Shown here piece by piece: positions 26,081 through 35,094 of a DNA stretch of 64,000 nucleotides (positions within the stretch are counted from its first letter, which is position 1; the number at the start of each line of letters is the position of its first letter). The notes beneath the pieces were generated by a model that saw only the letters and a program-made list of their open reading frames with translations, was not told where the DNA came from and did not search any database. The translations under genes and the position numbers were made by a program. Source of the DNA: Microbacterium maritypicum MF109 (GTDB lineage Bacteria > Actinomycetota > Actinomycetes > Actinomycetales > Microbacteriaceae); NCBI RefSeq assembly GCF_000455825.1, contig NZ_ATAO01000228.1:1-64000 (forward strand), in the 5' to 3' direction.

Positions 26081-26348
26081 CAACCTCGACGCGATGAAGC
26101 AACTCCTGGGCGTACTCAGTCACGGAGACAGCGGCCACTTTGGCGAGGATCGAGGATGCACGGCAGACTGTGGTCTTCAGAATCCCTCACAGACATCGCA
26201 CCTGAACAACGGATACGGCACGGTCATGTGCACGTTTGACATTGTCGAAGGCGATCCACCACGCATGAAGGCACCGCTCTATTCAGCCGCGCGCCGTGCA
26301 AAGAACCTGTACGGGTGGGTGTGGGAGATCCTGCCCACCGCCTATTGA
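26070..26348 (+). CDS. Short unknown protein, possibly interrupted by TGA
   Basis: ATG 26070 (a longer frame starts at 26001 but would translate the palindrome) gives 92 residues ending WVWEILPTAY. After the TGA at 26346-26348 the same frame stays open to 26441 and reads GIEYLRAHDGTLIVPAVGDE, which looks like genuine protein. A TGG-to-TGA nonsense change would explain this. I recognise no family. Treat it as a possible pseudogene. Confidence 0.4.
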   Translation: MSRGNLDAMKQLLGVLSHGDSGHFGEDRGCTADCGLQNPSQTSHLNNGYGTVMCTFDIVEGDPPRMKAPLYSAARRAKNLYGWVWEILPTAY

Positions 26349-26487
26349 GCGGGCATCGAGTACCTGCGCGCGCACGACGGAACGCTCATCGTCCCCGCCG
26401 TGGGTGACGAGCTGACAGATCGCGCACCGACAACGAACTAGTCTCCGGTGCGCTTCACGGACGAGTCGGCCCCAGCCGCACCTCCCG

Positions 26488-26976
26488 CTAAGGCCGCGCC
26501 GGCAGGTGCGCGCGCACGTAATGGACTTGTGCATCCGTCAGCGGCTCCCACCGAGCGTGCTTCTCGTGCTCCGGGAACCCGCTACGTAGCACGCGGCGGA
26601 CAGCGCGTCCGCCGTCCACGTAGCCCAACTGCACGGCAAGCTCGTTCGGTGTCTGCGGCGGGAGCTCGAAGTCCGTGTGGCGGAAGACGATATCGGGGAT
26701 ATTGATCCCTCTCGCTCGCAGGTCACGGGTCGTACGTCGCGCTTCTGCCTGCACCTGGAGTGGAGTTTTGTCCGCGTGATGCTCCTGCAGAACATCCATC
26801 AGGGCAGTGAACGCCCCGGAAAGTAGCGCGATGTCGTCATTTGGTCCATGGTTCTGGAAACGGTCAGCCAGATCGAACAACATGCGCCGTACAGGAGAAT
26901 CCGGGATGCCCACGGCTTCCACCGACTTCCACGTCGCTGCCACCATGCCGAGGTTCATGTCTAATGAGTCCGTCAC
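26488..26976 (-). CDS. Hypothetical helical protein, 162 aa
   Basis: GTG 26976 starts a 162-residue, mainly helical soluble protein (VTDSLDMNLGMVAATWKSVE at its N-terminus). The last 50 residues include LAVQLGYVDGGRAVRRVLR, which resembles a helix-turn-helix or RAMA-like DNA-binding fragment, and a WEPLTDAQVHYVRAHL end. A longer frame upstream is not supported. I cannot name a family. It lies within the accessory region, alone on its strand. Confidence 0.5.
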   Translation of the reverse strand: MTDSLDMNLGMVAATWKSVEAVGIPDSPVRRMLFDLADRFQNHGPNDDIALLSGAFTALMDVLQEHHADKTPLQVQAEARRTTRDLRARGINIPDIVFRHTDFELPPQTPNELAVQLGYVDGGRAVRRVLRSGFPEHEKHARWEPLTDAQVHYVRAHLPARP

Positions 26977-27205
26977 AGCGCCAGCCTGGCAGAAGTAGCC
27001 GCGGGGAGGGCGCCGACTCGTGGTTCGGATGCGCTGCACCTAGGCGGCCCGTCATACGAAAGCCGGTTGGTGCAGGCCACCTACTTCTTCAACCGATAGC
27101 TGACCAGGCCTTTCGGTGTCCTCCATAAGCGATGTTGTCCCAGCACGCTTCGCATCTCCAGCCGTGTCTTTGGCGGCACGAGACCGTGCGGTGACAGCCC
27201 GCTGA

Positions 27206-28237
27206 CTAGTTGGTTTCGGCTTCCGCAGCCTTCGTGGCCGCGTGATTCGCATGCTTCTCAGATTCGAAGAGCTCAAACCACACCTTGGTGGGCAGGGTGG
27301 CTCTCCCGCCCTGTTGCAGGAAACGCGCGTACACGTAGAGGAACCGCAGGAGCAATGCGACGCCCCCGAGGAAGAACCCGACGAGGATGAGTCGCGGTAG
27401 AAGGTCCAGCGTCGCGACTCCGAAGCCCATCAACGTCACCGACGGCACGATCCCCAAGATCGCCAGTGTCACAAGTACCTGCAGAGCAAGCGAAAAACCC
27501 TCCGGCTGCCGCGTCAGGTCGTAAGCCTCCTGGGCGAGCACCGCCTCGCTCTCCGCGGCCGTACCCTCTTCGTTCGCAGCCTCGTAGAGGGCCGTGAGGC
27601 GCTCGCGCTTTCGGACGGTGTCAAGCCGGACCGTGGGAGCATCGTCACGCCCCCACGTCACGGCATTTACGTTCCTCAAGGCCCTCATCAGAGGTTCGAG
27701 CTTATTCTCCGCCGCCTCCTGCTGCGCGTCGCAGAGGGTGTTGTACATCCACTCCCACGCGTTCCTGTGTTGGAACGTTAGAGAAGGATGCGCGATCCGA
27801 AACGTCTCCCAGTCCTCGTGATACTCGCCACTGGGCACAAGGCTGCTAAGGGCCGCGCCCGCTTTCTGCAACTCGACGGTCACCGCGCGGAGCTGACCCA
27901 GCACTAGATCGTCCTCGTAGTCGCGAGCGGAATCTCCGGTGATGCGGAACACCTCGCTCGTGGGCAGGTCATACTCCGAGCGGACGATTGCCTCGAAAAC
28001 AGCAGGATTATCAACGAGATCGGCTGCACTTAGCTCCTGCATCTCCCGCAGGTACCGCGCCGCCCGCTTGCGCGCACCCGTCGCCCGTGCCGTCAAGTCC
28101 TTCAAGCGCCGACCAGTCGCCTGCTGCTCAGCATGCAAGCCCACGTACCGGGACACGAGGAGACCGCCGACGATGGCGATCATGGCTGCGGACGCCTGAG
28201 CGATGGAGCTCAGCAACCAGTTGATATCAGCGGGCAT
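27206..28237 (-). CDS. Membrane protein with long cytosolic helical domain, unknown
   Basis: A 343-residue protein. One membrane helix at about 8-30 is followed by roughly 220 charged, mostly helical residues (including RRLKDLTARATGARKRAARY), then two membrane helices at about 255-278 and 285-308 and a cytosolic tail. ATG 28237 follows a GACAAT -10-like box by 6 nt. It matches a broad class of uncharacterised island membrane proteins. No nuclease, kinase or nucleotide-binding motif is visible. Confidence 0.65.
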   Translation of the reverse strand: MPADINWLLSSIAQASAAMIAIVGGLLVSRYVGLHAEQQATGRRLKDLTARATGARKRAARYLREMQELSAADLVDNPAVFEAIVRSEYDLPTSEVFRITGDSARDYEDDLVLGQLRAVTVELQKAGAALSSLVPSGEYHEDWETFRIAHPSLTFQHRNAWEWMYNTLCDAQQEAAENKLEPLMRALRNVNAVTWGRDDAPTVRLDTVRKRERLTALYEAANEEGTAAESEAVLAQEAYDLTRQPEGFSLALQVLVTLAILGIVPSVTLMGFGVATLDLLPRLILVGFFLGGVALLLRFLYVYARFLQQGGRATLPTKVWFELFESEKHANHAATKAAEAETN

Positions 28238-28305
28238 GGACGTATTGTCTCAGCGGTCTGGGGGAAACCTCGACCACAGTCTTCGTCGACTATGGGGCCG
28301 CACAC

Positions 28306-28337
28306 GAGCGCGCGGGCGCGCGGGCGCGCGGGCGCGG
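28306..28337. repeat. Short tandem repeat of GCGCGCGG
   Basis: The 8-nt unit GCGCGCGG repeats almost four times. Alternating GC tracts can adopt Z-DNA and are prone to slippage. It lies between the membrane-protein gene and the transposase remnant. Confidence 0.6.
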
Positions 28338-28450
28338 TCAGCATCATCGCCTAGGCCCTCACGAATCGAGGTTGGTAGCCCGCCCGCGCTGGGCGTCCAA
28401 CAGGGTTTGAAGGTCGTCTCCTGTGCCATCCGCCACGCTCCGGGAACAAC

Positions 28451-29266
28451 GTGCAGCGCGGTATCGCGGCCGCGGACCGCGCCTTCAACGGCATGCTGTC
28501 GGAGAACTTCTCACAGGCATGCCGCGTCGACAGATGGGAGTTCGCGTACGACTACGGCAAGAGGCAGTTCGGCGTTCAGGCCACCGTCCCAGGTCTCCCC
28601 ATCGTTGTCGTCGATGGAGCGCTCTACGTGGAGTACATGCCTACGGAACTGAGGTACATGACCAAGTGGTTCCACGAGGGTGAGCTGAACGACGAGACCG
28701 GGAAGCCCGTCACTGAGGCGGACGTCGAGTGGGCCATCGAGGCGCGCAAGCCCTATGCCATGAAGCGTCACGGCGACATCTCTCACAAGAAGCACAACCG
28801 AGGTGACCAGCGGTTCACCTATCCCGACCCGAAAACCTACATGGCCTACGACCCCGCCACCGGCAAGCGCATCCAACCCTCGAAGAACCGCCTCCGCGGT
28901 TCCGTGACCATCCACCCGTACCCGGAGGTCGTACGGCACCTACAGCGGCACCTGTGGGGCACAACACAGTGGAAGTCGGTTTACGGGCAGCGCAACCAGG
29001 TCGAGTCCGTCAACAAGTCCATCAAGCACACCCGATTCCCCGACATGGAGTCCGCCGCCAAGCGCCCCGGACGAGGCGAGGCGTACCACTCCATCGCCAC
29101 CGCGCTCATGGCTGTCGCCTACAACCTGCGGGTGCTGGTGCGAGCAATCCGCGAGGAATGCACGCCCGCAGAGAAGAAGCGCCGCAAGTCCCGGAAGAAG
29201 TTCACTGTCGCCGACCTTCCGAACGTCCGACCGGAGACCGTAGGGGCACTCGCCCCACCCGCGTAG
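28451..29266 (+). pseudogene. 5'-truncated transposase
   Basis: The open frame encodes the C-terminal part of a DDE-type transposase: GLAA-like opening RGIAAADRAFNGM, then VYGQRNQVESVNKSIKHTRF with the last acidic residue (the E of QVES) and KRPGRGEAYHSIATALMAVA. The N-terminal domain and first catalytic aspartates are missing; the frame continues upstream as LCHPPRSGNN without a start. No terminal inverted repeats are seen. I read it as an insertion-sequence relic bounding the accessory region. Confidence 0.6.
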
Positions 29267-29476
29267 TCGGAAAGACTCACCCGAACCGAATAGCAAGACC
29301 GGCAGCCCCTCAAGGGGCCATTCGTCGTGGGAAGGAACTGCGACGAGCGCGGATCAGGCTACAAATCGGCCGCGGAGGCCGGAAAATGAGGCGGCGGCTG
29401 CCCCGATTTTCATCGAAGCAACCGCCGAACTCGCATTTCATGAACTGATTCATGGACTTTTCATGAACCCGCCCTG

Positions 29477-29559
29477 TGCGCGAGGGGGGACTTGAACCCC
29501 CACGTCCTTACGGACACTGGCACCTGAAGCCAGCGCGTCTACCATTCCGCCACTCGCGC
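29477..29559 (-). tRNA. tRNA-Leu (CAG)
   Basis: An 83-nt class II tRNA read on the minus strand. The acceptor stem GCGCGAG pairs with CTCGCGC, the anticodon loop TTCAGGT gives CAG, and a long variable arm and the T loop GTTCAAG are present. CCA is not encoded. It stands just upstream of fhaA as in other actinobacteria, and its 3' end faces the accessory region. Confidence 0.95.
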
Positions 29560-29703
29560 GTGTGTCTCGTTCCGAAGAACTCAACTTCCCAAAGATATCA
29601 TGCGTTTTCGGCCTCGTTGCACATGCCTGGAGGGTCATCGGCGGCGTTCCCCCAGGACACCTGGCTACGATGTGTCTACCAGTCGGCATGCCAGAGGAGC
29701 CCA

Positions 29704-30429
29704 GTGGGACTACTTGACAGCTTTGAGAAGGGTCTCGAACGCGCAGTTAACAGCGCGTTCGCCAAGACCTTCCGCAGCGGCATCCAGCCAGTGGAGATCG
29801 CTTCGGCGCTGCGGCGCGAAGCCGACACGAAGGCTGCGGTCGTGAGCCGCGACCGCATCATCGCGCCCAACAGCTTCGTCGTGCGGCTGAGTGCCGACGA
29901 TGCGGAGCGGATGCGCGGACTCGGCGGCGCCCTCACCGACGAGCTGCATGCTCTTCTCACCACACACGCCAAGTCCCAGGGATACAGCTTCTCCGGACCG
30001 CTCGCCATCACTCTCGAGGCCGATGAGAAGGTCGCCACCGGCACGGTGCGTGTGAGCTCGGGAACGGTCGAAGGTCGTGTGACCTGGCAGGCCGTGGTCG
30101 ACGTCGACGGCCGTCGTCATTCGATCTCCCGTGCCCGCACCGTGATCGGCCGCGGCTCGGATGCCGACATCACGATCGCCGACGCCGGTTCGAGTCGGAA
30201 GCACGCCGAGATCCTGTGGGATGGCGAGCGCGCCATGATGCGCGACCTCGGCTCCACCAACGGCACGAAGGTCAACGGCCAGAAGCTGCGCGAAGCCGCG
30301 CTCCCGAGCGACACCACCATCACGATCGGACGCACCGATCTGGTGTTCCGCGTCGTCCCGGTCGCGTCACCCTCGCGTCCTGCACCCCGCGGCGACGACG
30401 CCACCCGAGCGTTCGGAGCCCTCGGGTGA
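29704..30429 (+). CDS. fhaA: FhaA, FHA-domain signalling protein
   Basis: A 241-residue protein with an N-terminal DUF3662 domain (about 1-115; MGLLDSFEKGLERAVNSAF) and a C-terminal FHA domain (about 150-235). The FHA phosphothreonine pocket is seen as IGRGSDADI, SSRKHAEI and GSTNGTKVNG. In mycobacteria FhaA is a PknB substrate that regulates peptidoglycan synthesis through MviN/MurJ. GTG 29704 has GAGGAG 5 nt upstream. It overlaps fhaB by 4 nt and opens the seven-gene growth operon. Confidence 0.92.
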   Translation: MGLLDSFEKGLERAVNSAFAKTFRSGIQPVEIASALRREADTKAAVVSRDRIIAPNSFVVRLSADDAERMRGLGGALTDELHALLTTHAKSQGYSFSGPLAITLEADEKVATGTVRVSSGTVEGRVTWQAVVDVDGRRHSISRARTVIGRGSDADITIADAGSSRKHAEILWDGERAMMRDLGSTNGTKVNGQKLREAALPSDTTITIGRTDLVFRVVPVASPSRPAPRGDDATRAFGALG

Positions 30430-30947
30430 GTGAACTGATCCTCCTTCTGCTCCGCATCGGGTTCCTCATCCTGATGTGGTTCTTCGTGTTCGGGGTCGTG
30501 TATTCGTTGCGTGCCGACCTGTTCGGCGTGCGAGTGCGCAAGCTCCCCGCAGAGGCGGCGGCAGGGTCGGCCGCCGCGCCGGTCGCAGCCCCCGCAGCAC
30601 CGGTGGCGAAACCGGCATCCGCTCGCCCTTCCACCGGTCCGGCCACGGTCGCGACCGCCAAGCGGCTCGTGATCACCTCCGGCCCCAAAGCGGGCCTCGA
30701 GCTGCCGCTCAGCGCCGACTCCCTCACGATCGGCCGCTCCAGCGAGTCCGCTCTCGTGATCCGCGACGACTACACGTCCAGTCACCACGCGCGCCTGATG
30801 CTGCGCGGCGACAGCTGGGCGATCCAGGATCTCGACTCCACCAACGGCACCTTCGTCGCGGGCCAGCGCGTCTCCGGCTCGCCCGTCGCCCTCTCGCTCG
30901 GCACCCCGATCAAGGTGGGCGCCACGACCTTCGAGCTGCGAGCCTGA
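30426..30947 (+). CDS. fhaB: FhaB (FipA-partner type), membrane FHA protein
   Basis: A 173-residue protein with an N-terminal membrane helix (about 3-25), an Ala/Pro-rich linker and an FHA domain at about 90-170 (TIGRSSESALVI, SSHHARL, DSTNGTFVAG). In mycobacteria FhaB/FipA-type proteins bind phosphorylated division proteins at the septum. GTG 30426 overlaps the fhaA stop, so translation is coupled. pstP starts 8 nt after its stop codon. Confidence 0.9.
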   Translation: MSELILLLLRIGFLILMWFFVFGVVYSLRADLFGVRVRKLPAEAAAGSAAAPVAAPAAPVAKPASARPSTGPATVATAKRLVITSGPKAGLELPLSADSLTIGRSSESALVIRDDYTSSHHARLMLRGDSWAIQDLDSTNGTFVAGQRVSGSPVALSLGTPIKVGATTFELRA

Positions 30948-30954
30948 CGCCGGC

Positions 30955-32256
30955 ATGGTCTTCGAGGGCTCGAGCGTCGCGATCTCCCACACCGGGAAGG
31001 TCCGCTCCAACAACCAGGATTCCGGATACTCCGGTGCGAATCTCTTCGTCGTCGCCGACGGGATGGGCGGGCACGCCGGCGGAGACGTCGCCTCCAGCAT
31101 CGCGATCCAGCGTCTGGAGCCCCTCGACCAGCCCTATGCGTCGACCGAAGACGCGCAGGCCTCGCTGCAGGCCGCCGCGACCACCGCAGCGGGCGACCTG
31201 ATCCGCGCCGCGAAGGACCGCCCGGAACTCGCCGGCCTCGGCACCACGGTCAGCGCGATCATCATGGTCGACGAATACGCGGTCATCGGCCACATCGGCG
31301 ACTCGCGCATCTACCTGTACCGCGACGACGCACTGACGCAGATCACCGCCGACCACACCTTCGTGCAGCGTCTGGTCGATTCGGGCCGCATCACGCCGGA
31401 GGAGGCGCGCTACCACCCCCGCCGTTCCGTGCTCATGCGCGTGCTCAGCGACATGGACTCCGATCCCGAGCTCGACATGTTCGTGATGCACACGCAACCA
31501 GGCGACCGGTGGCTGCTCTGCTCCGACGGCCTCTCGGGCGTGGTCGACGAACCGCACATCCTCAAGGCCATGCAGCTCGGCCTCGCGCCCGGCCGCACCG
31601 CCGACAACCTCCTCAAGCAGGCTCTCGACGGCGGCGCGCCCGACAACGTCACGATCGTCCTCGTCGACGTGGGCGGGCAGCATCCGATCCACTCGGGCAC
31701 CCCCACGATCGTCGGCTCGGCATCGAACCCCGACGGCGTCTACGTGCCTCCGGTCCGACCTCCGCGCGGCAACTGGCTGCACCCGGTGCGCCAGGCCGCG
31801 AACGAGCCGAGCCACTTCGAGCCGGCTCCCGAGTACCTCGAGGAGCTGATCGAGGAAGATCGCCGTCGCGCCAAGCGCCGTCGTCTCGGCTGGATCGCCG
31901 GTGCCCTCGTGGTGATCGTGATGCTCGGCGTCGCCGCCTTCGCCGCCTACAGCTGGACCCAGACGCGCTACTTCATCGGCGCCGACGAGGACAGCGTCGT
32001 GATCTTCCAAGGCGTGCAGCAGAACATCGGGCCGATCACGTTGTCGACTCCGGTCGAAGACACCGACATCCTCCTCGCGAATCTGCCTCCGTATCAGCGG
32101 GCATCGGTCGAGCGCACCATCACCGCACGATCTCTGTCCGACGCGATGGCGATCGTCGACCGGCTCCGCGCCGGGGCCGACGCGAACACGATCGAGACCC
32201 CGTTGCCCACCCCCATGCCGACCCCTGTCGACACGCCGGCCGGGGGTGAGGGATGA
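30955..32256 (+). CDS. pstP: PstP, PP2C-type Ser/Thr protein phosphatase
   Basis: A 433-residue membrane phosphatase that removes phosphate from PknA, PknB and their targets. The PP2C domain (about 5-240) shows NNQD, DGMGGHAGGD, GDSRIYLY, SDGLSG and PDNVTIVL, which carry the metal-binding aspartates. After a basic juxtamembrane region comes one membrane helix (about 310-332) and an extracellular domain ending in a Pro/Thr-rich tail. It overlaps rodA by 4 nt, so phosphatase and cell-wall polymerase are translationally coupled. Confidence 0.94.
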   Translation: MVFEGSSVAISHTGKVRSNNQDSGYSGANLFVVADGMGGHAGGDVASSIAIQRLEPLDQPYASTEDAQASLQAAATTAAGDLIRAAKDRPELAGLGTTVSAIIMVDEYAVIGHIGDSRIYLYRDDALTQITADHTFVQRLVDSGRITPEEARYHPRRSVLMRVLSDMDSDPELDMFVMHTQPGDRWLLCSDGLSGVVDEPHILKAMQLGLAPGRTADNLLKQALDGGAPDNVTIVLVDVGGQHPIHSGTPTIVGSASNPDGVYVPPVRPPRGNWLHPVRQAANEPSHFEPAPEYLEELIEEDRRRAKRRRLGWIAGALVVIVMLGVAAFAAYSWTQTRYFIGADEDSVVIFQGVQQNIGPITLSTPVEDTDILLANLPPYQRASVERTITARSLSDAMAIVDRLRAGADANTIETPLPTPMPTPVDTPAGGEG

Positions 32257-33638
32257 GCACCGACGTCGCCGCCGACACCAGCGTCATCAAGGCGCTCAAG
32301 CGCATCCGGATGCCGCAGAACCAGCGCAATCGCGAGTTCTGGCTGCTGCTGTTCGCCTGCGCGATCAGCGGAGCCGCCCTCACGCTCGTGCAGCTGGGCG
32401 CACTGGGCGTGATCGACCCGATGATCCTGGCGATCGGCGGCGGTCTCGCCGCCCTCGCATTCGCCCTGCATATCGTGCTCCGCTTCGTCGCGTCCGACGC
32501 CGACCCGTTCGTCGTGCCCATCGCGACCCTCCTCACCGGCCTCGGCATCGCGATGATCTATCGGATCGACATCGCCTTCGAGAACACCGGCTGGAACGCC
32601 TACTCGACCAAGCAGCTCGCGTGGACCGCGATCTCGCTCGCAGGTGCGATCGCGGTCGTCATCCTGTTGCGCAACTACCGCGTGCTGTTCCGCTACACCT
32701 ACATCTTCGGCCTCGCCGGAATCCTGCTCCTGCTGCTGCCGTTCGTCCCCGGGCTGCGCATCCCCGATGCGAATGCGGCGGTCTGGGTGTCGCTCGGCGG
32801 TGCCTTCGCCTTCCAGCCGGGCGAGCTCGCCAAGATCTGCCTGGCCATCTTCTTCGCCGGCTATCTGGTGCGCACCCGCGAGAGTCTGACATCGGTCGGC
32901 AAGCGGGTGCTGGGCATCACCTGGCCCCGTATGCGCGAGCTCGGACCTGTGCTCGTCGTCTGGCTCATCTCGCTGGGGATCATCGTGTTCCAGCGCGACC
33001 TCGGAACCGGAACCCTGATCTTCGGGATGTTCGTCGCGATGCTCTACGTCGCGACGGGGAAGACCAGCTGGGTGCTCATCGGCCTGGCCCTCGTGGTCGC
33101 CGGCGTGGCACTCGCGACGCAGATCCTCAGCTACGTGCAGGGACGCTTCATCAACTGGCTCTTCCTCTTCGACGCCGACCAGGTCGATCCCGACGGCGCC
33201 GGCTACCAGCCCATGCAGGGACTCTTCGGCCTCGCACGCGGCGGACTCATGGGCACCGGGTGGGGTCAGGGCCGTCCCGAGGTCACCCCGCTGGCCCACA
33301 GCGACTACATCATCACCAGCCTCGGCGAAGAGCTCGGCCTGATCGGGCTGTTCGCGATCCTCTGCCTCTACATGGTGTTCGTCAGCCGCGGCATGCGCAT
33401 CGGCCTCGCGGGTCAGGACGATTTCGGAAAGCTGCTCGCCACCGGACTCTCGTTCACGATCGCTCTGCAGGTGTTCATCATGGTCGGCGGCGTGACCCGC
33501 CTCATCCCGCTGACGGGTCTGACCACTCCTTTCCTCGCCGCGGGTGGCTCCTCCCTCGTGGCCAACTGGCTCATCGTGGCGCTGTTGCTGCGCATCTCCG
33601 ACGGTGTGCGCCGTCAGCCCCGGGTGGTGATCGGCTGA
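32253..33638 (+). CDS. rodA: RodA, SEDS peptidoglycan polymerase
   Basis: A 461-residue SEDS-family membrane protein with about 12 helices, the glycosyltransferase of the elongation complex that polymerises lipid II. The catalytic aspartate region is FQRDLGTGTLIFGMF, and the C-terminal segment holds HSDYIITSLGEELGLIG and TGLTTPFLAAGGSS, all family landmarks. The stop is two bases from the pbpA start. RodA and the class B PBP encoded next act as a pair. Phosphorylation by PknA/PknB is the likely control. Confidence 0.94.
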   Translation: MSTDVAADTSVIKALKRIRMPQNQRNREFWLLLFACAISGAALTLVQLGALGVIDPMILAIGGGLAALAFALHIVLRFVASDADPFVVPIATLLTGLGIAMIYRIDIAFENTGWNAYSTKQLAWTAISLAGAIAVVILLRNYRVLFRYTYIFGLAGILLLLLPFVPGLRIPDANAAVWVSLGGAFAFQPGELAKICLAIFFAGYLVRTRESLTSVGKRVLGITWPRMRELGPVLVVWLISLGIIVFQRDLGTGTLIFGMFVAMLYVATGKTSWVLIGLALVVAGVALATQILSYVQGRFINWLFLFDADQVDPDGAGYQPMQGLFGLARGGLMGTGWGQGRPEVTPLAHSDYIITSLGEELGLIGLFAILCLYMVFVSRGMRIGLAGQDDFGKLLATGLSFTIALQVFIMVGGVTRLIPLTGLTTPFLAAGGSSLVANWLIVALLLRISDGVRRQPRVVIG

Positions 33639-33639
33639 C

Positions 33640-35094
33640 ATGACCAAGGAACTCCGTCGCCTCAGCATCATCATGCTGTTCATGTTCATCGCACTGTTCG
33701 CCGCGACCAGCTGGATCCAGGTCGTGGAGGCGGATGCGCTGGCCCAGAACAGCAACAACAAGCGCACGCGCCTCGACAGCTACGAGATCCAACGCGGATC
33801 GATCATCGTCGACGGGGTCGCGATCGCCAACTCGGTGCCGAGCGACGACCGGTACCAGTTCCAGCGCGTCTACACGGATGCGGCGCTGTGGGAACCGGTC
33901 ACCGGTTACTTCAACCCCGCCTTGGGCTCGAGCACCGGCATCGAGAAGGCCATGAACGCCGAGCTCTCCGGCACGGGGTCGAACGCGTTCCTCGGCGAGG
34001 TCGAGCGCATCCTCTCCGGCCAGCCGCAGCGCGGATACAGCGTCGAGCTCTCTCTGAACACCGCGGCGCAGCGAGCTGCCTACGACGCCCTCGGCGACCT
34101 CAAGGGCGCGGTCGTGGCCATGGACCCGAAAACCGGACGCATCCTCGCGATGGTCTCGACTCCCGGCTTCGACACCAACCTGATGGCGACGCATGATGCG
34201 AACGCTGCGAACGCGACCTACGATCAGCTGGTCGCCGACGCGAACAAGCCGTTGTCCAACCGGGCGATCGCCGGTGACCTGAACCCTCCCGGCTCGACGT
34301 TCAAGGTCGTGGTCGCGGCTGCCGCCTATGCGACCGGCAAATGGACTCCGGATTCCACGCTGCCCAACCCGATCGCGTATACCCTTCCCGGTTCGAGCAA
34401 CCGCGTCTCCAACGCCTGGGGGGGCACGTGCGGTCCGGGTGAGACCGTCACGATCGCCGAGGCGATCCGTCTGAGCTGCAACATCCCGATGGCCGAGCTG
34501 GCCGTCGAGCTCGGTGACGACACCATCCGCGAGATGGCGGACAAGCTGGGCTTCAACCAGTCGTTCGACACGCCGCTCACGTCGACGCCGTCGAGCTACC
34601 CGCGCGGCCTCGACGACGCCCAGACCGCGCTGACCGGATTCGGTCAGGGAAAGGTCACGGCGACCCCGCTGCAGATGGCCATGGTCTCGTCCGGATTGGC
34701 GAACGACGGCATCGTGATGAACCCGCGGATGGTCGACGCCGTCATCGGCAACGACCTCTCAGTCATCAAGGCTTTCCAGGACAGTGAGTTCGGACGTGCG
34801 ATGGAGGCCGATGTGGCGAACAACGTGACCGCGGCGATGGTCGCGAGCGTCGCAACGGGCGCGGCCCAGGGTGCAAGAATAGACGGGATCGACGTGGCCG
34901 GTAAGACGGGCACCGCAGAGAACGGAAACAGGCCGCACACGTTGTGGTTCACCGGCTTCGCGCCGGCGAACGACCCCGCGGTCGCAGTAGCGGTCGTCGT
35001 CGAAGACGGCGGCGGACAGGGACAATCAGGGAGCGGCGACACCATCGCGGCTCCGATTGCGAAGAAGGTCATAGAGGCGGTGCTGGGCAGATGA
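33640..35094 (+). CDS. pbpA: PbpA, class B penicillin-binding protein
   Basis: A 484-residue peptidoglycan transpeptidase anchored by one N-terminal helix (about 8-26). The transpeptidase domain shows GSTFK (nucleophile serine), SCN and KTGTAE in the usual order and spacing. The short N-terminal domain is typical of actinobacterial PbpA that partners RodA. Start ATG 33640 is 2 nt after the rodA stop, and its TGA overlaps the pknA ATG (ATGA). Beta-lactams would acylate this enzyme. Confidence 0.94.
   Translation: MTKELRRLSIIMLFMFIALFAATSWIQVVEADALAQNSNNKRTRLDSYEIQRGSIIVDGVAIANSVPSDDRYQFQRVYTDAALWEPVTGYFNPALGSSTGIEKAMNAELSGTGSNAFLGEVERILSGQPQRGYSVELSLNTAAQRAAYDALGDLKGAVVAMDPKTGRILAMVSTPGFDTNLMATHDANAANATYDQLVADANKPLSNRAIAGDLNPPGSTFKVVVAAAAYATGKWTPDSTLPNPIAYTLPGSSNRVSNAWGGTCGPGETVTIAEAIRLSCNIPMAELAVELGDDTIREMADKLGFNQSFDTPLTSTPSSYPRGLDDAQTALTGFGQGKVTATPLQMAMVSSGLANDGIVMNPRMVDAVIGNDLSVIKAFQDSEFGRAMEADVANNVTAAMVASVATGAAQGARIDGIDVAGKTGTAENGNRPHTLWFTGFAPANDPAVAVAVVVEDGGGQGQSGSGDTIAAPIAKKVIEAVLGR

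Noticed and set aside
26488..26976. Firm call as a DNA-binding (RAMA/HTH) protein
   Set aside because: Only one short segment is suggestive, which is not enough to name a function.
28300..28345. CRISPR-like or REP array at the GC repeat
   Set aside because: Units are 8 nt with no spacers, so it is a simple tandem repeat.
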